DNA of 64,000 nt from Microbacterium immunditiarum (GTDB lineage Bacteria > Actinomycetota > Actinomycetes > Actinomycetales > Microbacteriaceae): NCBI RefSeq assembly GCF_013409785.1, contig NZ_JACCBV010000001.1, positions 2,976,001-3,040,000 on the forward strand, given 5' to 3'. The number at the start of each line of letters is the position of its first letter. Within the stretch, counting starts at the first letter, position 1. Of this stretch, positions 18,150 to 28,653 are shown piece by piece. Made by a program: the position numbers and the translations under genes. The notes beneath the pieces were generated by a model, which did not search any database, was not told the origin of the DNA, and worked only from the letters and a program-made list of their open reading frames with translations.

Positions 18150-18791
18150 ATGTCGAGCGATCACTACTTCAGTGCGTCGCCGGCGAGCGCCGAGAATCTG
18201 CGACGCATCCGGGTCACACTTGCCGGTCGCGACGTCGAGGTCACGACCGCCGCGGGTGTGTTCAGCCCCGATCACATCGACTCCGGGACGAGCGTGCTTC
18301 TCGCGAACACGCCGCCACCGCCGCCCGGCGGCGACTTTCTGGACTTGGGATGCGGATGGGGCCCGATCGCGTTGAGCCTCGCACTGCAGTCGCCTCACGC
18401 CACCGTGTGGGCCGTCGACGTGAACGAGCGGGCTCTCGACCTCGTGCGGCGCAATGCGGAGTCGCTGGGACTCGAGAACGTCAACGCGGCGCTGCCCGAC
18501 GATGTTCCCGAGGACGTCGCGTTCCGCACGATCCGGTCGAATCCGCCCATCCGCGTCGGCAAGAACCAGCTGCACGGGCTGTTGGAGCGCTGGATCCCGC
18601 GGCTCGCGGAGCGCAGCGATGCGTGGCTCGTCGTGCAGCGCAACCTCGGGTCGGACTCGCTGCAGCGCTGGCTCGCCGCGACCTTCGACCAGGGCTACAG
18701 CGTGCACCGCGCGGCGACGGCCCGCGGATTCCGCGTGATCCGCGTCCGGCGGCACGGGACGCCGCCGACCGAGCCGATCGACCTGACCTGA
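18150..18791 (+). CDS. RsmC-like class I methyltransferase (MTS domain)
   Basis: 213 residues. It has the SAM-binding motif I FLDLGCGWGPIAL, an acidic motif II (VWAVDVNERAL) and the NPPI motif IV typical of N-methylation of RNA bases or amino groups; this small-domain family includes RsmC/RlmG-type 16S/23S rRNA guanine N2 methyltransferases. The target cannot be decided here. It lacks the RsmC N-terminal half, as is usual in actinobacteria. Probably leaderless. Confidence 0.88.
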   Translation: MSSDHYFSASPASAENLRRIRVTLAGRDVEVTTAAGVFSPDHIDSGTSVLLANTPPPPPGGDFLDLGCGWGPIALSLALQSPHATVWAVDVNERALDLVRRNAESLGLENVNAALPDDVPEDVAFRTIRSNPPIRVGKNQLHGLLERWIPRLAERSDAWLVVQRNLGSDSLQRWLAATFDQGYSVHRAATARGFRVIRVRRHGTPPTEPIDLT

Positions 18792-18831
18792 GCGGCACGC
18801 CGTTCTCAGGCCTCGAGCCCTCCCGGATGCC

Positions 18832-19695
18832 TCAGGCCAGCGACACCTCGCCCGAGAACACGAGCGTGGCCGGCCCCGACAGCAGCACGTGCTCGCCGTC
18901 GGCGTCGCGACGCACGCGCACCCCGAGCGTCCCGCCTGGAACGTCGACCGACCAGCGGTCGGGCGCCGCCTCACCGGCCCAGTGGTGCACGGCGAGCGCG
19001 GCCGCGGCGACGCCGGTCCCGCAGCTGAGAGTCTCGCCCACGCCGCGCTCGAAGACGCGCATGCGGATCGATCCGACGCCGTCGCGCACGAGCGGGTCGC
19101 TCGGGACGACGAACTCGATGTTCGCGCCGTGCGGTGGCGGCGGGTCGAGCACCGGCTGCACGGTGAGGTCGAGTCCGTCGAGCTCGCGCGACGAGCCGAG
19201 CGCGACGACGATGTGCGGGTTGCCCACGTCGATGCCCTGCCCGGGTCGCGCGACATCGAGCCCGCGAGCGCGCACGAGCGCGTCGGCATCCGTCCGCCAC
19301 ACGCCGAGGTCGACCTCGAAGCCGTTGGCAGCCGTCGTCACCGTCTTGACGCCCGCCCGCGTGCCGATGGGCAGCGTTCCGCCGTCCGGCAGCGACGCGA
19401 AGCCCGCCTGCAGCAGGTAGCGCGCGAACACGCGCATGCCGTTGCCGCACATCTCGGCCTTCGACCCGTCGGCGTTGCGGTAGTCCATGAACCACTCGGC
19501 CTCGGGCGTCGAGGCGCCCTCCTCGGTCGCGGACGAGCGCACGACCCGCAGGATGCCGTCCGCGCCGATGCCGAAGCGTCGATCGCACAGTGCGGCGACC
19601 TGGTCGTCGCTGAGGTCGAGGTCGCCATCGGGGTCGGCGACGATGACGAAGTCGTTGCCGGTGCCGTGGCCCTTCGTGAACGGGATGAGCGGCAT
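18832..19695 (-). CDS. dapF: Diaminopimelate epimerase
   Basis: Converts LL- to meso-diaminopimelate for lysine and peptidoglycan synthesis. 287 residues. The two catalytic cysteines are visible, Cys83 in EMCGNGMR and a second near 226 in [11 protein letters not shown], with the N-terminal [11 protein letters not shown]. The ATG at 19695 lies six bases from a -10-like TAGGAT, so it is probably leaderless. It is followed by convergent methyltransferase. dapA and dapB are elsewhere in the window. Confidence 0.97.
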   Translation of the reverse strand: MPLIPFTKGHGTGNDFVIVADPDGDLDLSDDQVAALCDRRFGIGADGILRVVRSSATEEGASTPEAEWFMDYRNADGSKAEMCGNGMRVFARYLLQAGFASLPDGGTLPIGTRAGVKTVTTAANGFEVDLGVWRTDADALVRARGLDVARPGQGIDVGNPHIVVALGSSRELDGLDLTVQPVLDPPPPHGANIEFVVPSDPLVRDGVGSIRMRVFERGVGETLSCGTGVAAAALAVHHWAGEAAPDRWSVDVPGGTLGVRVRRDADGEHVLLSGPATLVFSGEVSLA

Positions 19696-19701
19696 CCCTC
19701 A

Positions 19702-19707
19702 ATCCTA
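19702..19707 (-). promoter_or_regulatory. -10 element for leaderless dapF
   Basis: TAGGAT on the minus strand ends exactly six bases before the dapF ATG at 19695. Confidence 0.5.
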
Positions 19708-19718
19708 GGGTCGCGCCG

Positions 19719-20144
19719 TCAGGCGTCGGCGATGAGGCGCTTGCCGGTCGACCAGATCTCGAAGGGTTCGTACCCGAGGGCGTCGTAGAAGCCTCGAGCC
19801 CCCTCGTTGTCGGGTCGCACCATGAGCTGCACCTTCGGGCAGCCCATCGCCTCCAGCCGTCGCTCCGCCTCGCCGACCAGCGCGCGTCCGATGCCCGCTC
19901 CGCGGTGTGCGGGGTCGCTCGCGAGGTAGTAGAGCCACCCGCGGTGGCCGTCGTATCCCGCCATGACGGAGCCGACGACGGCATCTGCGTCGACCGCGAC
20001 GAGGAACAGCTCGGGCTGCACCTGAAGCTTGCGCTCGATGTCCTTGCGCGGGTCGTTCCACGGACGGGTGAGGCCTGCGGCGTGCCACAGGGAGACGACG
20101 GATTCGGTGTCGCGGCGCTCGAACGGGCGGATGCGGATGCTCAC
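19719..20144 (-). CDS. ypeA: YpeA-like GNAT acetyltransferase
   Basis: 141-residue acetyltransferase closely resembling E. coli YpeA: LRPWNDP-type motif ([16 protein letters not shown]), [14 protein letters not shown], and the acetyl-CoA loop [11 protein letters not shown], then [13 protein letters not shown]. The physiological substrate is not known. The start is GTG at 20142-20144, overlapping the miaA stop (GTGA), so it is cotranscribed and coupled with miaA. The upstream open frame is miaA antisense noise. Confidence 0.9.
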   Translation of the reverse strand: MSIRIRPFERRDTESVVSLWHAAGLTRPWNDPRKDIERKLQVQPELFLVAVDADAVVGSVMAGYDGHRGWLYYLASDPAHRGAGIGRALVGEAERRLEAMGCPKVQLMVRPDNEGARGFYDALGYEPFEIWSTGKRLIADA

Positions 20145-21067
20145 TCCGTCCACTCTGCCAGGGTCGCGGCATCCGTCCCGGCGTCTGCCCACAGCACCCC
20201 CGCGTACCGGCGGAACCACGACACCTGCCGGCGCGCGTAGCGCCGCGTGAGGGCCTGGGTCTCGGCGATGGCCTCGGCCTCGGTGGCCTCGCCCTTCAGC
20301 TGCGCGAGCGCCTGCGCGTAGCCGATCGCGCGGCGCGCCGTGACCCCGCGTTCGAGGCCCCGCTCGCGCAGGCGCTCGACCTCGTCGACGAGCCCGGCCC
20401 GCCACATGCCCTCGACGCGAGCGTCGAGACGGACCACGAGCTCGTCGCGGGGCACCTGCACGCCGATGATGCGGGTCGACGGATGCCACAGCACCGGCTC
20501 ATCCGGAAGCGCGGCGCCGTGCGTCGCCTCGCCCTGCGCGAGCACCTCGAGCGCACGGACGATGCGCCGGCCGTTGCGCGGGTCCATGCGCTCGGCCGTG
20601 CGCGGGTCGAGATCCCGCAGTCGCGCGTAGAGGAGTCCCGGCCCGTGCTCGGCGAGCTCGGCCTCGAGTCTCGCCCGGAGCTCGTCGTCGTGCGGCGGGA
20701 AGCGGAAGTCGAACACGACGCTCGACACGTAGAGCCCCGACCCGCCGACGAGGATCGCGTCGGCGCCGCGATCGTGGATGTCGCGGATCGCCGCGCGGGC
20801 GGCCTCCTGGTACCACGCGACGGCGGCTTCGTCGGTGACATCGAGGACGTCGAGCAGGTGATGACGGATGCCCCGCCGCTCCCCCTCGGGAAGCTTCGCC
20901 GTGCCGATGTCCATGCCGCGGTACAGCTGCATCGCATCGGCGTTGACGATCTCAGCCGGGCGTCCGCGCGCGGCGAGCGTCTCGGCGAGGTCGAGCGACA
21001 GCGCCGTCTTGCCGGTGCCGGTCGCGCCGACGACCACCCACAGGGTCGGTTCGCTGCTCGTGGACAT
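20141..21067 (-). CDS. miaA: tRNA dimethylallyltransferase
   Basis: Adds the dimethylallyl group to A37 of tRNAs reading codons that begin with U. 308 residues. P-loop [12 protein letters not shown] near the N-terminus, [17 protein letters not shown], and the [14 protein letters not shown]-terminal basic motif are all present. miaB, which acts on the product, lies about 100 bases upstream on the same strand, so the two steps of ms2i6A formation are encoded together. Confidence 0.97.
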   Translation of the reverse strand: MSTSSEPTLWVVVGATGTGKTALSLDLAETLAARGRPAEIVNADAMQLYRGMDIGTAKLPEGERRGIRHHLLDVLDVTDEAAVAWYQEAARAAIRDIHDRGADAILVGGSGLYVSSVVFDFRFPPHDDELRARLEAELAEHGPGLLYARLRDLDPRTAERMDPRNGRRIVRALEVLAQGEATHGAALPDEPVLWHPSTRIIGVQVPRDELVVRLDARVEGMWRAGLVDEVERLRERGLERGVTARRAIGYAQALAQLKGEATEAEAIAETQALTRRYARRQVSWFRRYAGVLWADAGTDAATLAEWTE

Positions 21068-21167
21068 CTCGCGCTGTCGATTCCCTCACTCGTGCCCGTG
21101 ATGCGCGGGCGCGCTCGCACGAAACGGTAGCGCGAACGCGCGCCGCTCTCGCTGTGCCCGGGCCGAG

Positions 21168-22718
21168 TTAGACGCCGATGCGGAGCGTCGGCAGGCCGAG
21201 CGAGACGGCTCGCGGCGCGCCGGCTTCGCCCGCGGGCGCCGGGATGCCGCAGGACTCCGCCTGCGAGCGATCCCACGCGTCGCCCGCGCGGGTGCGCCGG
21301 ATGCGCAGCGGCGCGCCGTCGGGCGCGTCGGCGAGAAGGTGGAACGGGGCCGCGTGCGTGACGGTGACGCTCACGACGTCGCCCGGTCGCGGCGTGGGCG
21401 AGCCCGCGGGGATCTCGAAGTGGACGAGCCGGTTGTCTTCGGCGCGGCCCGTGAGGCGGTGGGTCTCAGCGTCCTTCTTGCCCTCGCCGGTCGAGACGAG
21501 CACCTCGAGCGTGCGCCCGAGCTGCTTCTGGTTCTCTTCGAGCGAGATGCGCTCCTGCAGCGCGATGAGCCGGTCGTAGCGCTCCTGCACGACGGACTTC
21601 GGCACCTGGTCGGGCATCGTGGCGGCGGGTGTGCCCTCGCGGATCGAGTACTGGAACGTGAACGCGCTCGCGAACCGCGCCTGCTCGACGACGCGCATCG
21701 TCTCTTCGAAGTCCTCGTCGGTCTCGCCGGGGAACCCGACGATGATGTCGGTCGAGATCGCGGCATCCGGCATCTTCGCCCGCACCCGATCGAGGATGCC
21801 GAGGAAGCGGTCGCTGCGGTACGAGCGGCGCATGGCGCGCAGGATGCGGTCGCTGCCCGACTGCAGCGGCATGTGCAGCTGCGGCATGACGGCGGGCGTC
21901 TCGGCCATCGCGTCGATGACGTCGTCGGTGAAGGCGGCGGGGTGCGGACTCGTGAAGCGGATGCGCTCGAGCCCTTCGATCTCGCCCGCCGCGCGCAGCA
22001 GCTTGCCGAACGCCTGGCGGTCGCCGAACTCGACGCCGTACGAGTTGACGTTCTGGCCGAGCAGGGTGACCTCGATCGCGCCATCCTCGACGAGCAGGCG
22101 GATCTCGTTGAGGATGTCGCCGGGCCGGCGGTCCTTCTCCTTGCCGCGCAGGCTCGGGACGATGCAGAAGGTGCACGTGTTGTTGCAGCCGACCGAGATC
22201 GACACCCAACCGCTGTAGATGCTGTCGCGTTTCGTCGGGAGCGTGGAGGGGAAGACCTCGAGCGATTCGAGGATCTCGAGCTCGGCCTCGCCGTTGTGTC
22301 GGGCGCGCTCGAGCAGGGTCGGCAGCGACCCCATGTTGTGCGTGCCGAACACGACGTCGACCCACGGGGCCTTCTCGAGCACGGCCTGCTTGTCCATCTG
22401 CGCGAGGCAGCCGCCAACGGCGATCTGCATGCCCTCGTGGCGGTCCTTGCGGGACTTGAGGTGCCCGAGCGTGCCGTACAGCTTGCCGGCGGCGTTGTCG
22501 CGCACCGCGCACGTGTTGATCACGACGATGTCGGCCTCTGCGCCGGCATCCGCGCGGACGTAACCCGCGCTCTCGAGAGAACCCGAGAGGCGCTCGGAGT
22601 CGTGCACGTTCATCTGGCAGCCGAAGGTGCGGACTTCGTACGTGCGCACGCGACCATCCGTGCCCACGGCCGCGGGCGACGGCACGATGAGCGTCGGCGT
22701 GGAGGAAGGGAAGGTCAT
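21168..22718 (-). CDS. miaB: tRNA-2-methylthio-N6-dimethylallyladenosine synthase
   Basis: Radical-SAM methylthiotransferase that adds the methylthio group to i6A37. 516 residues: UPF0004 domain with [12 protein letters not shown] and cysteines in NTCAVRD and GGCLAQ, radical SAM CxxxCxxC in GCNNTCTFC, and a C-terminal TRAM domain ([13 protein letters not shown] onward). The C-terminal extension of about 40 residues after TRAM is Arg/Pro-rich. It is the first gene of a miaB-miaA-ypeA unit. Confidence 0.96.
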   Translation of the reverse strand: MTFPSSTPTLIVPSPAAVGTDGRVRTYEVRTFGCQMNVHDSERLSGSLESAGYVRADAGAEADIVVINTCAVRDNAAGKLYGTLGHLKSRKDRHEGMQIAVGGCLAQMDKQAVLEKAPWVDVVFGTHNMGSLPTLLERARHNGEAELEILESLEVFPSTLPTKRDSIYSGWVSISVGCNNTCTFCIVPSLRGKEKDRRPGDILNEIRLLVEDGAIEVTLLGQNVNSYGVEFGDRQAFGKLLRAAGEIEGLERIRFTSPHPAAFTDDVIDAMAETPAVMPQLHMPLQSGSDRILRAMRRSYRSDRFLGILDRVRAKMPDAAISTDIIVGFPGETDEDFEETMRVVEQARFASAFTFQYSIREGTPAATMPDQVPKSVVQERYDRLIALQERISLEENQKQLGRTLEVLVSTGEGKKDAETHRLTGRAEDNRLVHFEIPAGSPTPRPGDVVSVTVTHAAPFHLLADAPDGAPLRIRRTRAGDAWDRSQAESCGIPAPAGEAGAPRAVSLGLPTLRIGV

Positions 22719-22784
22719 GATGGCGTCATTCTACGAGCCGGGGCTGGGAGGTCGGCCCGTCGGGCGGCCCGGTCGGCAGACTGA

Positions 22785-23663
22785 TCAGCGGATGCGGGCG
22801 CGGATGCGCAGTGCAGAGAGAGCAGCGAAGGCCACGATCATCGCCACGAGGATCCCGATGATGAGGGCGGTGGGGACAGTCCAGTCCTCGACGATCGCGT
22901 CGATGCCGAAGTAGTGGCGGAGGAACTCATCGGCCTCCGGGTGGCCGCCCGTCACCGCGGGCAGGGTCTCGGCGGTGAACTGACGACGCAGAAGCACACC
23001 CGCCTGGGCGATCGGAAGCGAATTGAGGAGGTTGCCCACGACGGCCGGAAGAAGCCCGATCGGCAGGTACGCGGCGGCGATGAACCCGAGCAGCGTGCCC
23101 ATGATCGTCGAGAGCGCCGCGAACGCCCCCGCCGTGCCGACGAACGACACGATGAACGAGTTGAGCGCGGTGAAGGCGAGGCAGCAGAGCACCACCACGC
23201 CGACCGAGCCCAGTATCGCCGCGGGATCGAGCCACACGCCGCGGAGGATGCCGAGGTAGAGCACGCTCACGACGAGCACGGCGAGCGACATGATCAGCGA
23301 CACCGTCGCAGCCGAGACGAGGTAGCCGAGCACGAGCTGGCCACGGCGGATCGGAGCGACGAGAAAGTCCCGGAAGCGGCCGCTCTCACCGTCGTCCACG
23401 AGCGCCGCCATCGACCCCAGCCCGGTCGTGATCGTCGTGATCAGCACGATCCCCGCGAACATCCAGCTGTCGACGAATGCCTGGACGTCCTCGGTCGCCA
23501 CGCCGGGGAGCGACTGCGCGACGCCCTGTGTCTGCACGTTGCCGAGGAACAGCACGTACAGCCCGAAGAGGATGAGCGCACCGAGGAGCGAGAAGAAGAC
23601 GTTCGCGCGGTCGCGGAAGAAGATCCGGAGGTTGCGCCCGACAAGCGAGAGCACGGTGTTCAC
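22785..23663 (-). CDS. ABC-2 type exporter permease
   Basis: 292-residue membrane protein with about six transmembrane segments, an ABC-2 (drug/polyketide exporter type) permease. The long loop after the first membrane segment (about 40-65) and SGRFRDFLVAPIRRGQLVLGY are typical of the family. Its GTG start overlaps the upstream ATPase stop by four bases, so the pair makes one exporter. The substrate is unknown; many such pairs confer drug tolerance. Confidence 0.88.
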   Translation of the reverse strand: MNTVLSLVGRNLRIFFRDRANVFFSLLGALILFGLYVLFLGNVQTQGVAQSLPGVATEDVQAFVDSWMFAGIVLITTITTGLGSMAALVDDGESGRFRDFLVAPIRRGQLVLGYLVSAATVSLIMSLAVLVVSVLYLGILRGVWLDPAAILGSVGVVVLCCLAFTALNSFIVSFVGTAGAFAALSTIMGTLLGFIAAAYLPIGLLPAVVGNLLNSLPIAQAGVLLRRQFTAETLPAVTGGHPEADEFLRHYFGIDAIVEDWTVPTALIIGILVAMIVAFAALSALRIRARIR

Positions 23664-24595
23664 GAGGCCTCCTCCGCCGGGGCGTGGGCGCTGTCGCTCT
23701 CATGTCCGGTCACGGCCAGGAACACGTCATCCATGCTTCCGTGCCGGAACTCGAAATCGAGCACGGCGTCGCCGAGAGCTGCCAGGATCTCGCGTGCTGC
23801 GCCGGCGTCGTCGATGGCCAGTCGCGTCACCTCGCCGTCCACCTCGGGGTCGATGCCCCGCTGCTCGGCGATCGCGCGGAGCGCGGCCGGGTCGTCGGTC
23901 GTGATCGACAGGATGCTGCGGCTGTGCCGTTCGCGCAGTTGCGCAGGGGTGCCCTGCGCGACGACCCGCCCTCGATCGATGATGCAGACGTCGTCGGCCT
24001 CTTCGGTCTCTTCGAGGTAGTGCGTCGTGAGGAACACGGTGAGGCCGACCTGCCGGCGCAGTTCTCCGATCGTCGCCCACACGGCGTTGCGGCTCGCCGG
24101 GTCCAAACCTGCGGTCGGCTCGTCGAGGAAGACGATCTCGGGGCGATGCAGCAGTGCGCGCGCGATGTCGACACGACGCCGTTCACCTCCGGAGAGCGTC
24201 CTGTAACGGCGGTCGAGGAACTCGCCGATCTCGATCAGCGTCGCGAGCTCGGCGATGCGGGCGTCGGCCGTGCGCCGGTCGAGATGCGAGAGACTCGCCC
24301 TCAGGCGCAGGTTCTCGCGCGATGTGAGAGTCGGGTCGAGCACGGAATCCTGGAAGACCACGCCGATGCGAGTGCGAACGGCCGCCGCTTCTCGCACCAC
24401 GTCGAGGCCCGCGACGCGCGCGCTCCCGCCGTCCGGCACAAGCAGCGTCGTCAGGCAGTTGATCGTCGTGGATTTGCCTGCGCCGTTCGTCCCGACGAAC
24501 GCGAAGACGCTGCCGTCCGGCACGGCGATGGTGAGGTCGTCCACGGCCATGACCGCACCGAATCGCTTGGTCAGACCGTCGACCTCGATCGCCAT
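23660..24595 (-). CDS. ABC exporter ATP-binding protein (DrrA-like)
   Basis: 311 residues. Walker A GTNGAGKSTTI, Q-loop in GVVFQDSVLDPTL, signature LSGGERRRVDIARAL, Walker B IVFLDEPTAGLDP, and H-loop FLTTHYLEE are all present, so it should be an active ATPase. A C-terminal about 80-residue domain follows, as in DrrA/DUF4162-type exporters. It is paired with the permease directly downstream. Confidence 0.93.
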   Translation of the reverse strand: MAIEVDGLTKRFGAVMAVDDLTIAVPDGSVFAFVGTNGAGKSTTINCLTTLLVPDGGSARVAGLDVVREAAAVRTRIGVVFQDSVLDPTLTSRENLRLRASLSHLDRRTADARIAELATLIEIGEFLDRRYRTLSGGERRRVDIARALLHRPEIVFLDEPTAGLDPASRNAVWATIGELRRQVGLTVFLTTHYLEETEEADDVCIIDRGRVVAQGTPAQLRERHSRSILSITTDDPAALRAIAEQRGIDPEVDGEVTRLAIDDAGAAREILAALGDAVLDFEFRHGSMDDVFLAVTGHESDSAHAPAEEAS

Positions 24596-24672
24596 CGCTC
24601 TCCCGTCCGGATGGTCTGCATTCTTGGAGCCTCGGGCTTGTTGTGTGTGGGGAGAATCCGGCTGAGAGCGCC

Positions 24673-25394
24673 TCAGCGGAATCGGACGCCGTTCGGAGCG
24701 GAGGGCGACTCGTCGAGAGCCATCCGCGCGGCGGTCAGAGAGACCGAGCCGTACCCCCGGCGCGCCAGCTGCCCGGCGAGCCGGCGCAGGGCGGTGTCGC
24801 GGTCGACCCCCTCGAGCGAGCGCGCTTTCGTCCGCGCGAACTCGAGCGCACGTTCGAGGTCGTCGTCGGGCAGCGCTGCCAGCGCCGCGTCTGCGATCTC
24901 GCGCGGGATGCCGCGCTTGGCGAGCGTCTGCGCGATGACACGTCTCCCCTGCCCCTTGCGATCTACCCCGGCATGGATCAGCTGCTCGGCGAGCGCTGCG
25001 TCGTCGAGGTACCCGTACTCGCGCATCGAAGCGAGCACGTCCTCGGCCGCGGCGTCATCGAGTCCGTGCCCCACGAGGACGCCTCGCGCTTCGGACTCGG
25101 ACAGCGACCGTGTGCGCAGCTTCTTGAGCAAGGCCTTCTCGGCGAGACCGGCGTCGGCCGCACGATCGTCGTCGGGATCGCGGTCGTCGGCTGGGGTGGA
25201 CTCCTCCTCCGCGCGACTGGTCACCCAGGTCGGGTGCCACGCGGCATCCGCCTCGACGTCGCCGCGCGCGGCTTCGGGCTCAGGTTGCGGCGCGGGAGCT
25301 GCGGTGCGCCCACCGAACAGGGGGATGACGGGGGCGAGCCCGCCGTCGGCCTCAGCCGAGCGCCGCTCGCCCCCGTCGTCAGCGAACCGGACCA

Positions 25395-25395
<1 letters not shown>
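24673..25395 (-). CDS. recX: Regulatory protein RecX, with acidic N-terminal extension
   Basis: RecX binds RecA filaments and limits their activity. 240 residues, longer than the usual 150-180: residues 1-85 are a low-complexity, Pro/Ala/Asp-rich extension, and the RecX helical repeats begin near KALLKKLRTRSLSESEAR, with LDDAALAEQLIHAGVDRKGQGRR cut here into two motifs (LDDAALAEQ; KGQGRRVIAQ). ATG at 25395 shares one base with the recA stop (TGATG), so recX is coupled to recA. Confidence 0.93.
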
Positions 25396-26447
<1,052 letters not shown>

Positions 26448-26631
26448 CGCATGCTCCTTCTGGTCGCGGTCCGTCGCCTGTAGGCTGTCGCGCTCTGCCC
26501 GGGGCGGGCTCGATGCTGCGACAAGGCGTGTGGTGTCGTGGACGGGTTCCACGCTAGGGAGGGCTTCCGACATGCGGCTCACGCCCCTCTCGATCCGTGG
26601 ACAGACGCCCGATCGACACCAGCTGTGCAGG

Positions 26632-26661
26632 AGCCTACGCTCACATCGAACGGATCTTCGA
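26632..26661 (-). promoter_or_regulatory. recA control region: LexA operator and -10-like hexamer
   Basis: CGAACGGATCTTCGA at 26647-26661 is a near-consensus actinobacterial SOS box, with perfect outer arms ATCGAA/TTCGAT, differing from the LysM-gene box at one base. TAGGCT at 26632-26637 (minus strand), ten bases downstream, is a plausible -10. The distance from box to the recA ATG is about 200 bases, so the mRNA has a long leader. Confidence 0.75.
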
Positions 26662-26690
26662 TCCGACACGCCGCGCCGTGACCAGCAATG

Positions 26691-26725
26691 CGAAACGCTC
26701 ACCGGCAGATGCTGGTGGGCGTTCG
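26691..26725 (-). terminator. Hairpin after DUF3046 gene
   Basis: Imperfect inverted repeat: GAACGCCCACC pairs with GGTGAGCGTTTC across a 10-base loop on the minus strand, about 15 bases past the DUF3046 stop. No clear U-run follows. It may separate clgR-side transcripts from the recA promoter. Confidence 0.4.
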
Positions 26726-26739
26726 ACGAAGATTCGAGA

Positions 26740-26964
26740 TCAGCGACGTCGAGGCTCGAGCCGTCCGACGCCGTAGCGGCGCTCGGGCGGCACGTCCATC
26801 TCCTCGCACACGGCGAGCCATACGTCGCGCGCCGGAACGCCGGCCTCGAGCGCCTCGTTCGCCGTGCGGTCGCCGACGCCGGTCAGCACGAGGTCCGTGA
26901 GGATCGCTCCCGCCCGGGGACCGAACTCGTGCGCGACGGCGCGCTCGAACTCGCTCAAGCGCAT
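26740..26964 (-). CDS. DUF3046 family protein
   Basis: 74-residue protein of the actinobacteria-specific DUF3046 family, function unknown, classically located just upstream of recA. Starts [15 protein letters not shown] and keeps [19 protein letters not shown] near the C-terminus. GGGGAG precedes the ATG. It lies between clgR and recA on the same strand. Confidence 0.92.
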   Translation of the reverse strand: MRLSEFERAVAHEFGPRAGAILTDLVLTGVGDRTANEALEAGVPARDVWLAVCEEMDVPPERRYGVGRLEPRRR

Positions 26965-27004
26965 GACACTCCCCGGCTGATCGTGGGCCTGCTCGATGAA
27001 GCTC

Positions 27005-27313
27005 TCAGCGCAGCGACAGCTCGGGTCCGACCTCGGCCATCAGGTCGTCGGGCACCACGTCGGGGAAGGTCTGCAGGCCCTCGAGGACCGAGATGCGATC
27101 GCCGACTTCGCGCATGATCGTCGAGATGGGAACGTCGAGTGCGTCGGCGACCGACGCAAGGATCTCGCTCGACGCCTCCTTCTGACCCCGCTCGACCTCG
27201 CTGAGGTATCCGAGCGCGACGCTTGCGCGGCTCGCGACCTGACGGAGGGTACGGCCCTTCTGCTGGCGGAAATCACGCAGGACTTCGCCGATCTCGTGAC
27301 GTACAAGGATCAT
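27005..27313 (-). CDS. clgR: XRE-type regulator ClgR
   Basis: 102-residue helix-turn-helix protein. The HTH spans about 8-62, with LRQVASRASVALGYLSEVERG and GQKEASSEILASVADAL, matching ClgR, the actinobacterial activator of clp protease genes and related proteostasis and repair genes. The location between cinA and recA is the standard clgR position. ATG at 27313 chosen; the frame extends 18 codons further but without family similarity. ClgR is usually degraded by the Clp protease it induces; the C-terminus here ends ELSLR. Confidence 0.9.
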   Translation of the reverse strand: MILVRHEIGEVLRDFRQQKGRTLRQVASRASVALGYLSEVERGQKEASSEILASVADALDVPISTIMREVGDRISVLEGLQTFPDVVPDDLMAEVGPELSLR

Positions 27314-27464
27314 GTCCGGCCCCTCCTCACTTCGGATCCCACCGTGTCCGGGTGGACAACAGTACAACAGCGACTGTGCTCAATCTAATCCCGCGCGCTG
27401 TGGAATGGGTGGGAATCGCCGAATGTAACCGACACGCAACACGAGTTATTCCCGCATTGTGCAA

Positions 27465-28010
27465 TCACTCGGATGCGCCTGCCGCAGCATCCGAACCGTC
27501 CACGCATTCGCGCGCGAGGCGCAGCGCGCCACCCGCCGTCGCCGCCCGGATCTCGGCGCGGCCACCCTCCAGGAAGAGCGCCTCGACACGCGTCTCGACG
27601 GGTGTCGCGACCGCGATGAACGCCGTTCCGACGGCCTGCCCGTCCTGCGGATCCGGGCCCGCGACGCCCGTCGTGGCGATGCCCACATCGGCGGGGATGC
27701 CGTCTCGTCCGGCCGCCACGCGCACCCCCTCCGCCATCTGCCGCGCCACCTCGGGATGCACCGCTCCACTGCTCGCGAGGAGGTCGGCGTCGACCCCGAG
27801 GAGAGAGTGCTTGAGGTCGGTGGCATACGCGACCACTCCCCCGCGCAGCACGGCGGAGGCGCCCGGCACGGAGACGAGCGTCGCCAGGACGAGCCCACCC
27901 GTGAGCGACTCGGCGACGGCGAGCGACCATCCCCGTGCGGCGACCGCGGTCAGCAGCGCCCGGGCCGCCTCGTCCGGCGTGGACGAGTCCCCGCCGGCGC
28001 GACCGCTCAC
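27465..28010 (-). CDS. CinA C-terminal domain protein (NMN amidohydrolase type)
   Basis: 181 residues corresponding to the C-terminal CinA domain only, the PncC type that deamidates nicotinamide mononucleotide. Signature segments: AVAESLTGGLVLATLVSVPGAS (split: AVAESLTGG and LVSVPGAS), GGVVAYATDLKHSLLGV, and TTGVAGPDPQDGQAVGTAFIA. GTG at 28008-28010 overlaps the pgsA stop. It is in the pgsA-cinA-clgR-recA series seen in most actinobacteria. Confidence 0.92.
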   Translation of the reverse strand: MSGRAGGDSSTPDEAARALLTAVAARGWSLAVAESLTGGLVLATLVSVPGASAVLRGGVVAYATDLKHSLLGVDADLLASSGAVHPEVARQMAEGVRVAAGRDGIPADVGIATTGVAGPDPQDGQAVGTAFIAVATPVETRVEALFLEGGRAEIRAATAGGALRLARECVDGSDAAAGASE

Positions 28011-28579
28011 GAAGACGCCCTCTTCCTGCGGGCGCCACGCACCTCGCTCACGACGTAGTCGATGCCGCTCGCGATCGTGAGGATGACCGCGATCCACATC
28101 GTGACGATGTTGACCCAGAAGATCCACTCCCCGACGACCGTCCACAGCGGCAGCAGCGCGAGCGAGAGGGCGACGGCCTGCGCGACCGTCTTGAGCTTGC
28201 CCATCCACGCGGCGGCCAGCACATGGTCGCTGACGACGATGAAGCGGTAGATCGTGATGCCGACTTCGCGCACGAGGATGACGATCGTGACCCACCACGG
28301 GAGCTCGCCGAGGATCGAGAGGCCGATGAACGCAAAGCCCGTGAGCACCTTGTCGGCGATCGGGTCGAGCAGCTTGCCGAGGTCGGTGACGATGTTGTGA
28401 CGGCGGGCGAGGTATCCGTCGACGCCGTCGGTCGCGATCGCGACGATGAACAGCGCCGCCGCCCACCAGCGCAGCGCGCCGTCGGCACCGCCGTCGACCA
28501 GGAGCATCCAGAGGGAGACCGGCGCCAGCAGGATCCGCACGATCGTGATCGTGTTGGGAAGCTGTCGGGGGATCGCCAT
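28007..28579 (-). CDS. pgsA: CDP-diacylglycerol-glycerol-3-phosphate 3-phosphatidyltransferase
   Basis: Membrane enzyme making phosphatidylglycerol phosphate. 190 residues, about five or six transmembrane helices. The CDP-alcohol phosphotransferase motif is complete: DGVDGYLARR and GKLLDPIADK. The start overlaps nothing upstream; the stop overlaps cinA (GTGA). Paralogues in actinobacteria make other phospholipids; context next to ftsK and cinA is that of pgsA. Confidence 0.93.
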   Translation of the reverse strand: MAIPRQLPNTITIVRILLAPVSLWMLLVDGGADGALRWWAAALFIVAIATDGVDGYLARRHNIVTDLGKLLDPIADKVLTGFAFIGLSILGELPWWVTIVILVREVGITIYRFIVVSDHVLAAAWMGKLKTVAQAVALSLALLPLWTVVGEWIFWVNIVTMWIAVILTIASGIDYVVSEVRGARRKRASS

Positions 28580-28653
28580 GGCCCGAGCCTATCGGGGATG
28601 CCGGAAGCGCCCCGCGGCATCACCCCGCGGTGTGCGTCGCTCCCCGACCGGGC